DNA from: Diprion similis
Taxonomy: Eukaryota > Arthropoda > Insecta > Hymenoptera > Diprionidae
Direction of reading: 5' to 3'
DNA: 64,000 bases
NCBI RefSeq assembly: GCF_021155765.1
Contig: NC_060108.1
Span: forward strand, 19,679,025-19,743,024
A program made the translations under genes and the position numbers. This document shows, piece by piece, positions 1 to 10,339 of this stretch. The notes below the pieces were generated by a model. That model was not told where the DNA came from. It ran no database searches and worked only from the letters and a program-made list of their open reading frames with translations. The first letter of the stretch is position 1; each line of letters opens with the position of its first letter.

Positions 1-1867
1 CAAAAGTAAATATTAATCCAAACACATATAGGTACCCATATTTTCAATTTTTATTTTTATATTTTCTGCATAACGTTGCATGAGTGGCGTCATTTGAGTC
101 GTTCGAACCAAAGCCGACCGTGTTGATCTATAATTAAACTAGCCGGGGAAGACTTTGTGATTAGTTATTAACATTATCATAGAAAAGCCGCGGATACTAG
201 AGGCGCAGAAAGTGAAGCTAGTGTGCCAGTTCTTCCGTATTCTAGCTTCTGGCCCACCTTTTCCCCCGCCTAGTTAAGTTGTGTGTATAGCACATCTTTC
301 TCTCTCACTTCCATCCCTCCCAACATTCGTTCCCTCTCTGTTTATAATCGCATAGCGCATAGCGCGATTACGTCACGCAGCATTCCGCGATTCAACGGCA
401 CTAAGCCAGGTGAAGTGAGGAAACACTTGCTTCTTCGTAACAACTCCACACGAGTTATGGTACCCGCGTAGAATTTTCGATTTACCGAGACAAGAGTAGT
501 AAGAAACAGGTTAAAAGTTCATCCCACGTGGGAGGCTAGCCCTTCCGATTTATTCCTACACGTTGCATCCACGTATGAAAACTTTGGGCCGGCTTTTGAT
601 TGGTGTCATCATGCAAATTTCGCCCTGGAAATTAAAGCGTGGTTAAACTTTAGTGAATAGAGTACTAAAAATCGTTGATTTCACAGCTGCGTATGCTTTT
701 CGAAACTCTTACGCAACGTCAAATTCAAAATTTGTAAACCTTCATTCAGTAAACAGGATACACGTATAATTTTTTAGATAGCTTTTAGACTGATTTGAAC
801 GTATTCAGGAGTTCAAAACCCAATAGTAGAAAATGTTTAAAATAAGTGACTTACATAAATTCGTTAGAATAAATTTGAATTGAATGGCGTCACAACTTCT
901 GTGAGTTAATTTTTTCATCGCGAGATGGCGCGACATTCACGCTTAACTACCTGACAAACAATTTTTGGGTTCTCTTTTAGTTCGAATGTTTTGTATATTC
1001 CTATTTACTTGATTTATTTCTGACTATTGACATTGGATTGCTGATTAAATTTGCCTGTGTACACTCTGTACAAAAAAAAAAGAATTTTCCATGATAATCT
1101 ACATAGGGTGCGTGCTGATTCTTTGTCGAAGAAGTCGAATCATTCTGAAGTAGATTTTTAAAGGCAATAGAAGTAGGAAATTGTAATTGGTTATTTTACT
1201 AGTTTTCTGTTATTACGGACATTGATGGTTTTCTAATGTAGTTATTTTTGGTACACAAAGTAAGAAAGGTTGGGGGGGGGGGGGGGGGGTTGATGTTCAC
1301 GAATAGCTGATCTGGTACTTTATGCGGGTGTCGTATGCGAGAATCGCATTGGCGTATAAGTAACTTGCTGAGTAAGGTACACTATGCATGCCATTTCAGA
1401 TAGATAAGAGAACGGCAGAACCTTTAGCTTATTGAGAGTGCAGAGTAGTACAGGCAATGTCTGTACGATACCAAAATCGTATTCAACCGAAAGAAAAAAG
1501 GCGTAATCAATTATAAAAAAATGTGAGTACAAGTTTTGAAGGTAACGACGGAATTATGGTCGCAAGGGTCCTCCGAGCTCTTCGGGGAGTAGGTCTATAA
1601 CTCCATCTTGTGATGGCTCACTCCGATTTTTATCAAGGAGCATATAGTCAATTAAAGTACGAATTATTTTTGGTTTGAATTGACGTTAGTTATCATCACT
1701 TTGGTGCTCAAAATTCATGGTCCTTTGATGTACTCTTCGAAAAAAAAGAGAGCTAAATGGCAATTACTACTTTAATTACCTGACTCATTTTATCTTTGAC
1801 CTAAGCATAATAGTCTACTCGTAACCGTAACATGCTCAATCCGTTTCTTTTTCCACGTGTTACGTAG
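1..1867. other. Left flank, no supported gene
   Basis: AT-rich sequence with no exon I can support. A pyrimidine-rich stretch at about 265-345 precedes a short open frame (283-471) that has no recognisable protein character. An 18-base G run lies at 1,272-1,289. The last bases, from about 1,842, form a pyrimidine tract ending in an AG at 1,866-1,867. That looks like a splice acceptor for the coding segment that follows, so part of this flank may be an intron or an upstream exon of that gene. Confidence 0.5.
1272..1289 (+). repeat. 18-base G homopolymer
   Basis: An uninterrupted run of 18 G between TT and TTGATG. Such runs are rare in AT-rich DNA and are prone to slippage in replication and in sequencing, so the true length is uncertain. 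Confidence 0.9.
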
Positions 1868-2454
1868 ACTTGAAAATGTCGTACACGGTAGTGTACCAGG
1901 TCACCCCGAAGCAGCTCAAAACATTAGCGCAGTCGATGTCGAGGACATTGCTGCAACAGCTGCGGAAAAGAAGATTTTCACGGATGAAAAAGCTGCGGTA
2001 CAAATTTCAAAAACGATCGCCGATGATTCGAGACGTGGAAGAAGTAATTCCGTCGCGTAGCGGCGAGTGGACTGTTACGGAAAACTCTTCAATGGAGGTT
2101 CAGGAGCATTCCGAAGGAACAGCTTGGTGGAATCCGTCACGCGAAGAATCTGATGTTGAAACACTCATCGACTGGACGGAGAAAACCATTGTTCGGATGC
2201 AGCCCGCCAGACTTCCCACGAAATTACCGGTCATGGATATTGCGGAAAAACTTGCGCGGATGAGCTCGTCTTTATCGAACTGCCAACAGGGTAACATACA
2301 GGACGAGGAGCTCAATTCTAAGCCGGATCGAGATTTTACGGATAGCATTGCGTCCATGAGCGACGAGGAAGAGAGAAAGCACTACGAGGATGCTTTGAAA
2401 TCGGTTTCAGGAACACGTGATGCGAACTTGACGGGGACTAACTTAATTAACTAA
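1868..2454 (+). CDS. Unrecognised acidic protein, probable 3' exon with an apparent frame change
   Basis: I do not recognise the family. One frame is open from an ATG at 1,876 to TAA at 2,452-2,454 (192 codons). Its second half, from about 2,060, is rich in Glu, Asp and Ser (EESDVETLIDWTEK, MSDEEERKHYEDAL) and reads like real coding sequence. In the first half that same frame is unusually basic (LRKRRFSRMKKLRYKF). The frame two bases further on, open from before 1,857 to a TAG at 2,058-2,060, reads as GHPEAAQNISAVDVEDIAA and TDEKAAVQISKTIADD, with many G-first codons. So coding signal seems to pass from one frame to the other between about 2,025 and 2,060. An acceptor-like pyrimidine tract and AG at 1,866-1,867 suggest that this is the last exon of a gene starting upstream. 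An ATTAAA at 2,682-2,687 could be its poly(A) signal. It may be a pseudogene, an assembly indel, or an intact 192-codon gene with an odd N-terminus. Confidence 0.5.
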
Positions 2455-3160
2455 CTCAACTCAATTTAAATGCTCTGAAGAAGTTTTTAAACAATGCAAA
2501 TAGAGAAATAGGAGGATTGTCGCAGTTTTGAGGATCCTTTTTCTTATCATTGAAACGTATACGACAGACTCAAATGGTCTAATTTCTGTACGCTGTATTA
2601 TGGGGAGCAAATATTCACATAAATTTTTATCGCGCATGAATTGATAATTATATCTTGATTAGAAAAGTAATTCAGTGATTCATTAAATTGATTTTCTGGA
2701 ATATACTACGTAGTTTTAGTTTTGAGATTGACAAGATTGCAGTGATTATTAATAGTGCTGAAATGAGAGGTTGGTGGAAATGATTAAATTATAATAATCG
2801 AGGCGATTGAAATGACCTTACTGGATCACGTAGAAGATAGTGCGCAAAGTGCTCCATTACACTGCACTAAGTAAGTAAAATTCGAGCTGGGAATTTAAGT
2901 AATTTGCGGTCTCGTTAGTCGGTAATTTGAGACGTTAGCCGAGATTTCTAGCACTGAACGTCTTTATATATCTTCAGTGTAAAAAACACTACCGGTAACG
3001 TCATGTGATTAGTTTCGATCATATTTTCATACATTGAGAAGAAAAAAAGTTTGTGAATTTTCTCTAATTGTTCACTCATATTAACGTATATTCTAGTCAG
3101 CTGAAATTCGTCAGAAAATTCAAACTTGCGCTTGACGCAGACTTCAGATTGCGCGAGATT
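2455..3160. other. Intergenic or 3' UTR, nothing recognised
   Basis: AT-rich sequence after the stop at 2,454. Apart from an ATTAAA at 2,682-2,687 I see no coding or RNA signal. Confidence 0.5.
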
Positions 3161-3271
3161 TGGACCGTTTATATCGCTACGCGGCGTCGTTCGCTATCAT
3201 TCGCTTTCCAGCGGCTGGAGGCGAGCCACGTGTGCCGGTAGAACAGAATTCAGATCGCAAAATTCGGTCTG

Positions 3272-3277
3272 TATAAA
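3272..3277 (+). promoter_or_regulatory. Candidate TATA box
   Basis: TATAAA sits about 105 bases upstream of the ATG of a mini-exon (3,380-3,394). That would place transcription start near 3,300 and give a 5' UTR of about 80 bases. The region just upstream (3,165-3,250) is richer in GC than its surroundings, as a promoter would be. Confidence 0.4.
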
Positions 3278-3379
3278 GTGATTAACGAGTGCCTAGTGAT
3301 AAACTTACGATTGGTAGTTAATAGAAGAAACGTAGACGTGTGCCTGGAGGAAAAAACGAATCATTGAAGTAAGAACATC

Positions 3380-3394
3380 ATGCGAATATCAAAG
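3380..3394 (+). CDS. Candidate first coding exon (MRISK) of an unidentified gene
   Basis: ATG at 3,380 is followed by CGA ATA TCA AAG and then a perfect donor, AAG|GTAAGT, at 3,395. The intron would be phase 0 after five codons. Insect genes for secreted and cuticle proteins often have this shape: a TATA promoter, a short leader, a few codons of signal peptide, then an intron. I looked for a hydrophobic phase-0 continuation up to the presenilin gene and did not find a convincing one, so the rest of the gene may lie far downstream. It may instead be a non-coding first exon. It cannot simply extend presenilin: joining it to sequence directly before the presenilin ATG meets a TGA in that frame. 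Confidence 0.35.
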
Positions 3395-5160
3395 GTAAGT
3401 TTCGAGTCTCGAGTTTTCATTTTTTCTTCAACTGTTGAGTTTTGTGCAACTTTAGCTTTAGCGATCTCGATTTTATTTCTCCCTGCCTGTGGCGTCGATT
3501 TTTTTTTTCATAATGTGGTAAATGCGTAGTTAAATTGTTAGCAAGTGTATTTAGTCGGTTCGAGCAGCCAGCTAAAGCACAAAAAGTAGGAGTGAGCATG
3601 AAATAGAGTCTTTAGAGATATTAAAGTGCAAATTCTTAATTTAGGTATGGCGTTTTAGAGTTTTATAGAGAGCTTATTGACAGATTAGAATTGTTCTCAG
3701 GCAGAGTTTTGATTGATCAAAAGCGTTTTGTTACGTTTTGTGGCGAAAAAATGCCATGATAATCTTGTGGGTTTCTTTCGTACTTCTTGGTAAAACGGAC
3801 CTTGCGAAACGAGAACTTAGTTTGAGTTCGAGTCTCGGTTTGCGAATCGCGTCTCGTACACGTGCAACACGTTTGTAAATCTTGGCAGAAGTCATGCAGT
3901 ACCTGAAACGATGAATTTATTGCATCAACGCAACAGGTATAAAACTACGCAAATCATTTCTCATTTGATTGTGTAAGCCATAATGTTTTCCAAAGCCGTG
4001 ACAAAATATATAAAATTGAATATGTTTAACATTCGCGAGGACAAATTGTATTTAGATATTGAAATAATCTTGCGTTTGAATTCACCGATGCCATCGTTTA
4101 AGCGATGGATTTACCTGAGGTTTAATTATATTCAAAGTATCGCATAATCAATGAAATTTCAACGTGTGGCATAATTTAATATAATCGAATTGCATGCACG
4201 ATCTTGAATTATTTTTAATCATTTATAATTCAGCAAGTAATAATCGACTGAAGATTTAGTTCGCTTAGTTGAATGCTGATAAGCATACAGGATGTTTTTA
4301 CTCTATTTTTTCCAAAATATTGATGTACCAATAGTCCGGCATCGCTAAAATAACTAAACAAAGTATATTTAAAATTATTACATAATCAGCCGACTAACTA
4401 TGGTACAAAAATATTTTATCCCCTACAGATAATAATCAACGAATAAGTAAGTGACAGTTACCACGGTGCGAATGATTAAGAATGATGTGTGTTGGAAAAA
4501 ATGACGAATCGTCTAGATCGAATATAGGTAACCGCGTAGGTAGGCTCGTATTTTGGGACCGTCACGGGATTTAGTATGCGTGTGAGTCTCTCTTTTCAAC
4601 ATTTCCATTGGTTGGTTCCGTTGGGAGTCAGGCGAGGGTAGGAAGGTCGTGATGTATCGCGATGTTACTAACTTTTTTAATTCACAACGTCAAACGATCA
4701 CAGAGATTTCAATCCTAAAACACAGAAAAGACTCTGTACGAGATCCGGGCCATTGGTCAACTTTTAAATTTCAACGTAGTTCAATTATCTATTTTTTGTC
4801 ACTTTGCAATTATTCTATAGCCGTTATCCGATTCATTAACTTAGTTATTATCAATCATTATTTAATTTGATTGGTCTCTGTGATCATCTGAATGGGCAGA
4901 TCGCATCTCTGAACTATCTATCGCGTTTCGTGGTACGCTGGATGGGGAGAGATGCTGAGCTCGAAGACTCCGCGTCGAAGAGGACGCCGACCGTCACGCC
5001 ACACATTAATGCATGCCTTTTTTTTCACCCCACCTTCCTCCTGGACTTAATTTCCATGTGAGAACAACAATCTGCATCGCCATGTGTCAGTTTCAAAAAG
5101 ACACAGATGCGGATTGGGTTTCTACAGAATATTGCCAGAAGTTCTGGATATTTAAGTTTT
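3395..5160. other. No gene supported
   Basis: AT-rich, probably intron or intergenic sequence. A 64-codon open frame at 4,867-5,061 shows no protein character. Nothing else is recognised. Confidence 0.45.
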
Positions 5161-5178
5161 TTTGACAGATTGTTCGGT

Positions 5179-5278
5179 CGCGCTTTTTTGCGCGTGAATT
5201 ATTCACGGGAATCAGACGCGCCTTTTGCGCGACGGTTGATACGATGAATCAATGAATCGCGCCTTTCGCGCATTGATT
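5179..5278 (+). repeat. Cluster of four short palindromes
   Basis: Within 100 bases there are CGCGC-T6-GCGCG (5,179-5,194), GTGAATTATTCAC (5,194-5,206), CGCGC-CTTTT-GCGCG (5,217-5,231), and a larger imperfect hairpin with outer arms AATCAATG/CATTGATT (5,247-5,254 and 5,271-5,278) around an inner GCGC/GCGC stem (5,259-5,262 and 5,268-5,271). The three GC hairpins share the same plan: a GCGC-type stem closing a pyrimidine loop on the plus strand. Confidence 0.75.
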
Positions 5279-5774
5279 TCTTAAACGGTGTATGAAAATC
5301 AAAGCTCTCTTGCTGTGTTGAGTCTTCAGCTCTTCAATAAATCTTGTTACGAAGAATCACGTTTTCAAATGTGACAGCGCTCGACGCGGGAGGGTGAAAA
5401 TGTAGGAGTGTATAGTGATAGCAAAAAATTTTGCCGTAAGACTGAGTGCAGTGAACGTAAGTAGGTATATTTATTCTACTGAACGTATTATTTTTTATTT
5501 CAGAGTAAAGAACCAACTATTTCACAGATATGCTGACATAAGAAATATAGTGTTCAGTTGAAAAAGATATTTACTTTAATAATCCTTCGTAGAAAATTGA
5601 CATAAAATTAATAAATTACAATTTATTTTTTAATGAATACAAATAATCAAGTTACAGACTGGTGTCGTGAATTTCAAGTGAGGATCGATATAACTTTTGT
5701 CAGTGTACGCACTTTCATCATTGTACTAATCGTATCTCTGCCTGTTTCAGCTTTTTAGACGCTTCGTATGTTTA

Positions 5775-5881
5775 AGCTTATCAAACCATTTGTTTGTTCC
5801 AGCCAATCAAACCTTTTGTTTGTTTTTCAGCTAATCGAACCCTTTATCGGTTACCGAAGCTAACTACTTTTTTGTTTGTAC
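5775..5881 (+). repeat. Degenerate tandem repeat of about 28 bases, four units
   Basis: Units begin at about 5,775, 5,801, 5,829 and 5,857. Each starts AGC(T/C)(T/A)A and most run through TCAAACC and a TTTTGTTTGTT-type stretch. Units 1 and 2 are closest; unit 3 replaces the T-rich part with TTATCGGTTACCG; unit 4 is truncated. It was found by eye, and the period is not exact. Confidence 0.6.
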
Positions 5882-6431
5882 AAACATGTTATTAATTATA
5901 TATTATCATCTGTTTCAAGTCACTGAGTTTTATTGGCTCCACTGTGACATCAACATTTCGTTACTTCGGAATACGTCTAATTCAGGTCAGTCTTCTTGTT
6001 TTTACTGGAAAAAAAATGTTTCAAATAGAAAAAATATACCCTCGTGGTATTTTATAACTGATTGATAGTGACAAAAAACGTACATATAGTATATTTTTCT
6101 GTAACAGCGAAATTTATTCCTTATCTCTTTAATCGACGCATCAGAGTCCACATCACACATTTTCGTCTGTTTCATATTAGTTGTCTTGTTACCAAACTAT
6201 CATTTCCGTGAAATGGTAAATTAATTTCACGTTCATGTTCATGAGTGACTTTAAAAAAATTGACTTAGGGCATCGCCAAGGTAATTTATGTCGGTCAGTA
6301 AGAAGTGCGGCATTGCCGATCAGATTCGGCGGTTTATCCGTATGCGGTCTACTCTCACTGCTTTGTCCGTAGTCTATGGAACCCGTGAAATCATGACATA
6401 ACTTTTTGGTGATGCTGTATGGTACTTGATG

Positions 6432-6443
6432 TGCGCATGCGCG
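6432..6443 (+). promoter_or_regulatory. GCGCATGCGC palindrome upstream of presenilin
   Basis: TGCGCATGCGCG, about 220 bases before the presenilin ATG. It matches the core bound by NRF-1 in vertebrates and its insect relative Erect wing, which act at promoters of widely expressed genes. Two more copies lie upstream of the kinesin gene. Binding is inferred from sequence only. Confidence 0.55.
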
Positions 6444-6661
6444 ACTTGGTAAGAAAACGATGAGAATACTACTAGCGAGTTATCTCTCTATACGGTCAGG
6501 CTAATGCAAGGTTTTAGTTCTGTTATATTTCGGTGGGCTGCTACCGCCGTAGTGATGGCGCGACGATCGCATTGTTCGTAATTGTTCGATGTTTATTGAT
6601 ATACTGTGATGCTGATGCCGTCGAAGGTGGGTCATACAGAGAAGTACAGTTAATTTCGTGA

Positions 6662-9600
6662 ATGACTGATAGTGATTCTGATTCGGCAACTGAATATACA
6701 CGCCTGATGGACGGTCACGTTGCCGAAGTTCGCACAGACGGGTTAGCCATTGAACGGAAGAAACGCCGTCCAAAAAGCAACACTGAACGATCCGCGGCGA
6801 GCGAAGCTTCCTCACAGGTATTGTTCCACAAAATTGCTTACCTATGAGTTACGCGATATTTCTAACATCAGGATGTTTATTCGTTGCGTACAATGATTTA
6901 TAAATCAATCGGAACGTTATAAGACGTCACGCGTGAATTTGTCGTTGGCATATTTGCATTCCTTATACGAACATGATCTCAAATTGGCCATTGGATGACA
7001 CATCCTACTGTCATGGGTATCTAATTGCAATTCGCTATTTTATTATTTTGTCTCACGTCCATTTTCACTTTATCCAGATCTCCTAATGTTGCATTTTATT
7101 AATGAATTGGGAAAATATGGAGTTTTATGCGATTTTGTGTCATGCGAGTACTTCTTACTTAGGCAAAGCGTCAAAAGTGTAATTCTTATATCGCAGAGAA
7201 TGTGACAGTTCGTTGAATTATCTCAGCTGATAAACCAGAAATCTGTTTTTTTTTTTTTTTTATTATCGTTACTGTTTGACTTGATGTACCATGATGTCCT
7301 CATTTGGAACATCTGCTGTGTAAAAAACGTTTCAGCTCTTTTCTGTCTTACTCTTCCTGGCCTAACCATCAGTTTGAGTAATCATGAGTAATCATAAGAA
7401 TCAACGAATCATCTGATCAAAAATTAGCTAATACAAAAAGTAGTTAGTTTCTTAACAATTATATACAAGAACAATGACTAAAATTCTACTTTCCATATTT
7501 TCAAAAGTTACAAAACCATTACTTCAACAATTCCTTTTCAAAGTTTTCACTTCTGTTCAATAATTTTAAAATACGCATGTAAAGAATTTTTATTTCAAAT
7601 TACTGCAAACAACTAAGAGTGCCTTAGATTCTCACGCTGTGAAAAATGCACTGCACATCTCTGACAATGGAAAGATTTTTGAAAACAAAATTATTTTGAT
7701 AGGGAGAAAATGGAGTGCCAGATGTTCGTATTGAAACACCAGGATCTACGGTTCCAGTATTACCAGTTCGAAGAAGACATGGATCAAATTCTGGGGGTCC
7801 AGCCAACAACTCTGACGAATTTACAGATGAAGATGAAGAGGAATTGAAATATGGAGCTGCTCACGTCATAAAGCTGTTTGTCCCAGTATCGCTTTGCATG
7901 CTAGTAGTGGTTGCCACTATCAGCTCCGTCAATTTCTATACAACCAAGGACGTATATTTGTATGTGAAGATAATTTTTTTTACATCTTAAATCACATGCA
8001 GTTTGACTATTCACTATGCACCAACTTCCACTGCAAATTATTATTCCGTTATAAAGTTATTTTTTTATTTCACCTTTTTATAGAGTGTATACACCATTTC
8101 ACGAAGAAAGTTCAGATACAAGTACAAAGGTATGGCAAGCCATTGCTAATTCGCTCATAATGATGTCAGTCATCGTGGGAATGACTGTGATATTAATTCT
8201 ACTGTACAAGTATAGATTTTACAGAACTATACATGCTTGGCTAATCATGAGCTCTTTCATGCTCCTCTTCTTATTCTCAATATTATACTGCGAGTGAGTA
8301 AAAATCGTCACTAAACTTCTACAGTTATAATAATAATAACAACAACAACAATAATAATAGTAATAATATATATTGTGGGTTATATGTAATTTAATTCAAT
8401 CTTATCACTTTTTATATGGAAAATCTTTGTGCCATAGGCTTAGTTCTAAAAAGCTTGTTTCCTTATTTAGATCTCGTAGCGATCTGGTAGGAATTAAATT
8501 TTGTTTTTCTAGGGAAGTATTGAGGGCTTATAATATACCAATGGATGTAATAACATTATCCATTGTTTTGTGGAATTTCGGAGTTGTTGGAATGATCTGT
8601 ATTCACTGGCTGGGACCACTACGTCTGCAACAAGCCTATCTAATTTTCATTGCAGCATTAATGGCCTTGGTGTTCATCAAGTATCTGCCTGAGTGGACCA
8701 CTTGGGTTGTTCTCGCAGTCATCAGTATTTGGGGTAACTATCATTGGCAATCGTTTAATCAGCAAACGAAACAGTAAACATCACCAATTTCCTCATGTTC
8801 TAGATTTTTAATTCCCAATAAATCCGAATTGCATTAATCATACAACTCTTGAGATCAATTCCGCACATTTTTTCTTACACTAACTCTTGTAATTTTTCAG
8901 ATGTGATAGCTGTGCTGACACCTAAAGGACCTCTACGAATACTGGTTGAGACAGCACAAGCGAGAAATGAGCCTATATTCCCAGCATTGATTTATTCTTC
9001 GACGATTCTCTATACCTTCACACTGAATTACGTTGGTTATGTAGCTACGCCAACGGTGTCTATGGCCAGTGGCGATGCTGCTGCAGGTGACACTGTTGGC
9101 TCACCAACTCCCACACAAACACGGAGAAGTGCTGGAGCTGGAGACTCAGAGGAAGGTGGTTTTACTAACGAATGGGTGGCAACGCATGGTAATGAACAAT
9201 TTAAAGCACTTCAAGTTGAACAATGAGTAGGTGAAAATTAGGGATCAAACATTATCTCATTTGTACCATAAGAGCGCTAAACTGTGAATTCAATTGCAGC
9301 TGAACGAAGCGCGAGGAGAGCTAGAGAAATTAGAGAAGAAGACTCATCGTTACCCGAGCCTTCTCGAACTGGTCAGTATAGGAACGAATCGCAACAGCAA
9401 CAACAAGCTACAATGGAAGAAGAAAGAGGAATTAAGCTGGGTCTGGGAGATTTTATTTTTTATTCTGTCCTAGTTGGCAAAGCGTCCAGTTATGGTGACT
9501 GGAATACGACGCTGGCTTGTTTCGTAGCCATATTAATCGTACGTACATATTATCGACTAACGTGATTGAATGAATGAATGTTTATAATGGTGACACTTTC

Positions 9601-9774
9601 TTATGTTTCTATTTTTAGGGCCTGTGCCTGACGCTGCTGCTCTTAGCTATTTTCAAAAAAGCTCTACCAGCTCTCCCGATTTCGATCACAGTTGGTTTGA
9701 TATTTTATTTTGCAACTAGAGTGATCGTTGCGCCATTTGCGGACAGCCTAGCCAGTGAACAAGTGTTTATTTAA
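6662..9774 (+). CDS. Psn: Presenilin, catalytic aspartyl protease of gamma-secretase
   Basis: Polytopic membrane protease that cuts Notch- and APP-type substrates inside the membrane, working with nicastrin, Aph-1 and Pen-2. Exons: 6662-6817, 7703-7959, 8084-8293, 8513-8733, 8901-9188, 9300-9538, 9619-9774. All joins keep frame and give 508 aa, close to other insect presenilins. The N-terminus is hydrophilic and acidic ([10 protein letters not shown]). TM1 follows from [18 protein letters not shown], then the conserved YTPF, LYKYRFY and [10 protein letters not shown] segments. The TM6 catalytic Asp is residue 282 (ISIW-D), its codon split by the intron between exons 4 and 5. The TM7 site is LGLGDF (Asp428), and the C-terminal PALP motif is at 474-477. 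The variable TM6-TM7 loop (about 305-415), where autoproteolysis occurs, is rich in Gly, Ser, Thr and Gln, with a run of five Gln. The start is the first ATG of an open exon and fits family length. Intron 1 (6,818-7,702) has nothing notable. Confidence 0.97.
8328..8370 (+). repeat. TAA/CAA microsatellite in a presenilin intron
   Basis: A run of TAA, then AAC/ACA, then AAT/AAG triplets just after the exon 3 donor. Ordinary intronic simple sequence. Confidence 0.85.
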
Positions 9775-10229
9775 CTTTCGAGACTTCAGATTGAAGTGAC
9801 ATCTAAAAAGATCATGTTTCCCAGTCTAGGCCAAGTGATTGTGACATCATGTATATCGTAGCAATGAATTATAAAGCCGAATGGTTTTACGGAAAGAAAC
9901 GTGCCGTTTGAAAAGTCCCTGAGCCATTTGTTCTACAAAAGAAGTGCTACCGTTGCACAGTACGTCAAACACTTGACCCAGTCTAGTTTGATAATAAACT
10001 TTATAATATGCATTTCTTGTAAATTGGTACCTGTCCACGTATATTTCATGATTTTACTATACAGTGAGAATGATCACGACTTTGATATAGTGAAGACTTT
10101 TTGACCCATGAACGTGAATTGAGTGTATGTATTGAGAAGCTTGAAAGCGGAAACTTATTCCAGTGTTTAAGTGATATATATTTAATACGTTCCGTTGTCG
10201 ACAACTAATGCACTTTCATTCGGTTTGTA

Positions 10230-10333
10230 AATAAAGGAACGATGAACGATTCGGTGCAGTGTCTAATTTACATTTAGAACGTGAAATTTTTGTACACGAG
10301 TTGACATTTCCACTTCAGGATTACTTAAATAAA
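10230..10333 (+). terminator. Candidate poly(A) signals for presenilin
   Basis: AATAAA occurs at 10,230-10,235 and 10,328-10,333, about 455 and 555 bases after the presenilin stop. Either would give an ordinary 3' UTR. Confidence 0.5.
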
Positions 10334-10339
10334 GCCCCG

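Noticed and set aside
97-108. GTTCGAACC resembling a tRNA B box
   Set aside because: No box A at the right distance and no cloverleaf can be drawn.
4867-5061. 64-codon open frame
   Set aside because: No splice or protein signal; low-complexity end; likely chance.
5922-5987. Possible second exon for MRISK (SLSFIGSTVTSTFRYF)
   Set aside because: Weak donor (GTCAGT), not hydrophobic enough for a signal peptide, and no further exon to follow.
6501-6815. 104-codon minus-strand frame over presenilin exon 1
   Set aside because: Antisense shadow of the acidic, Ser/Asp-rich first exon; no motif of its own.
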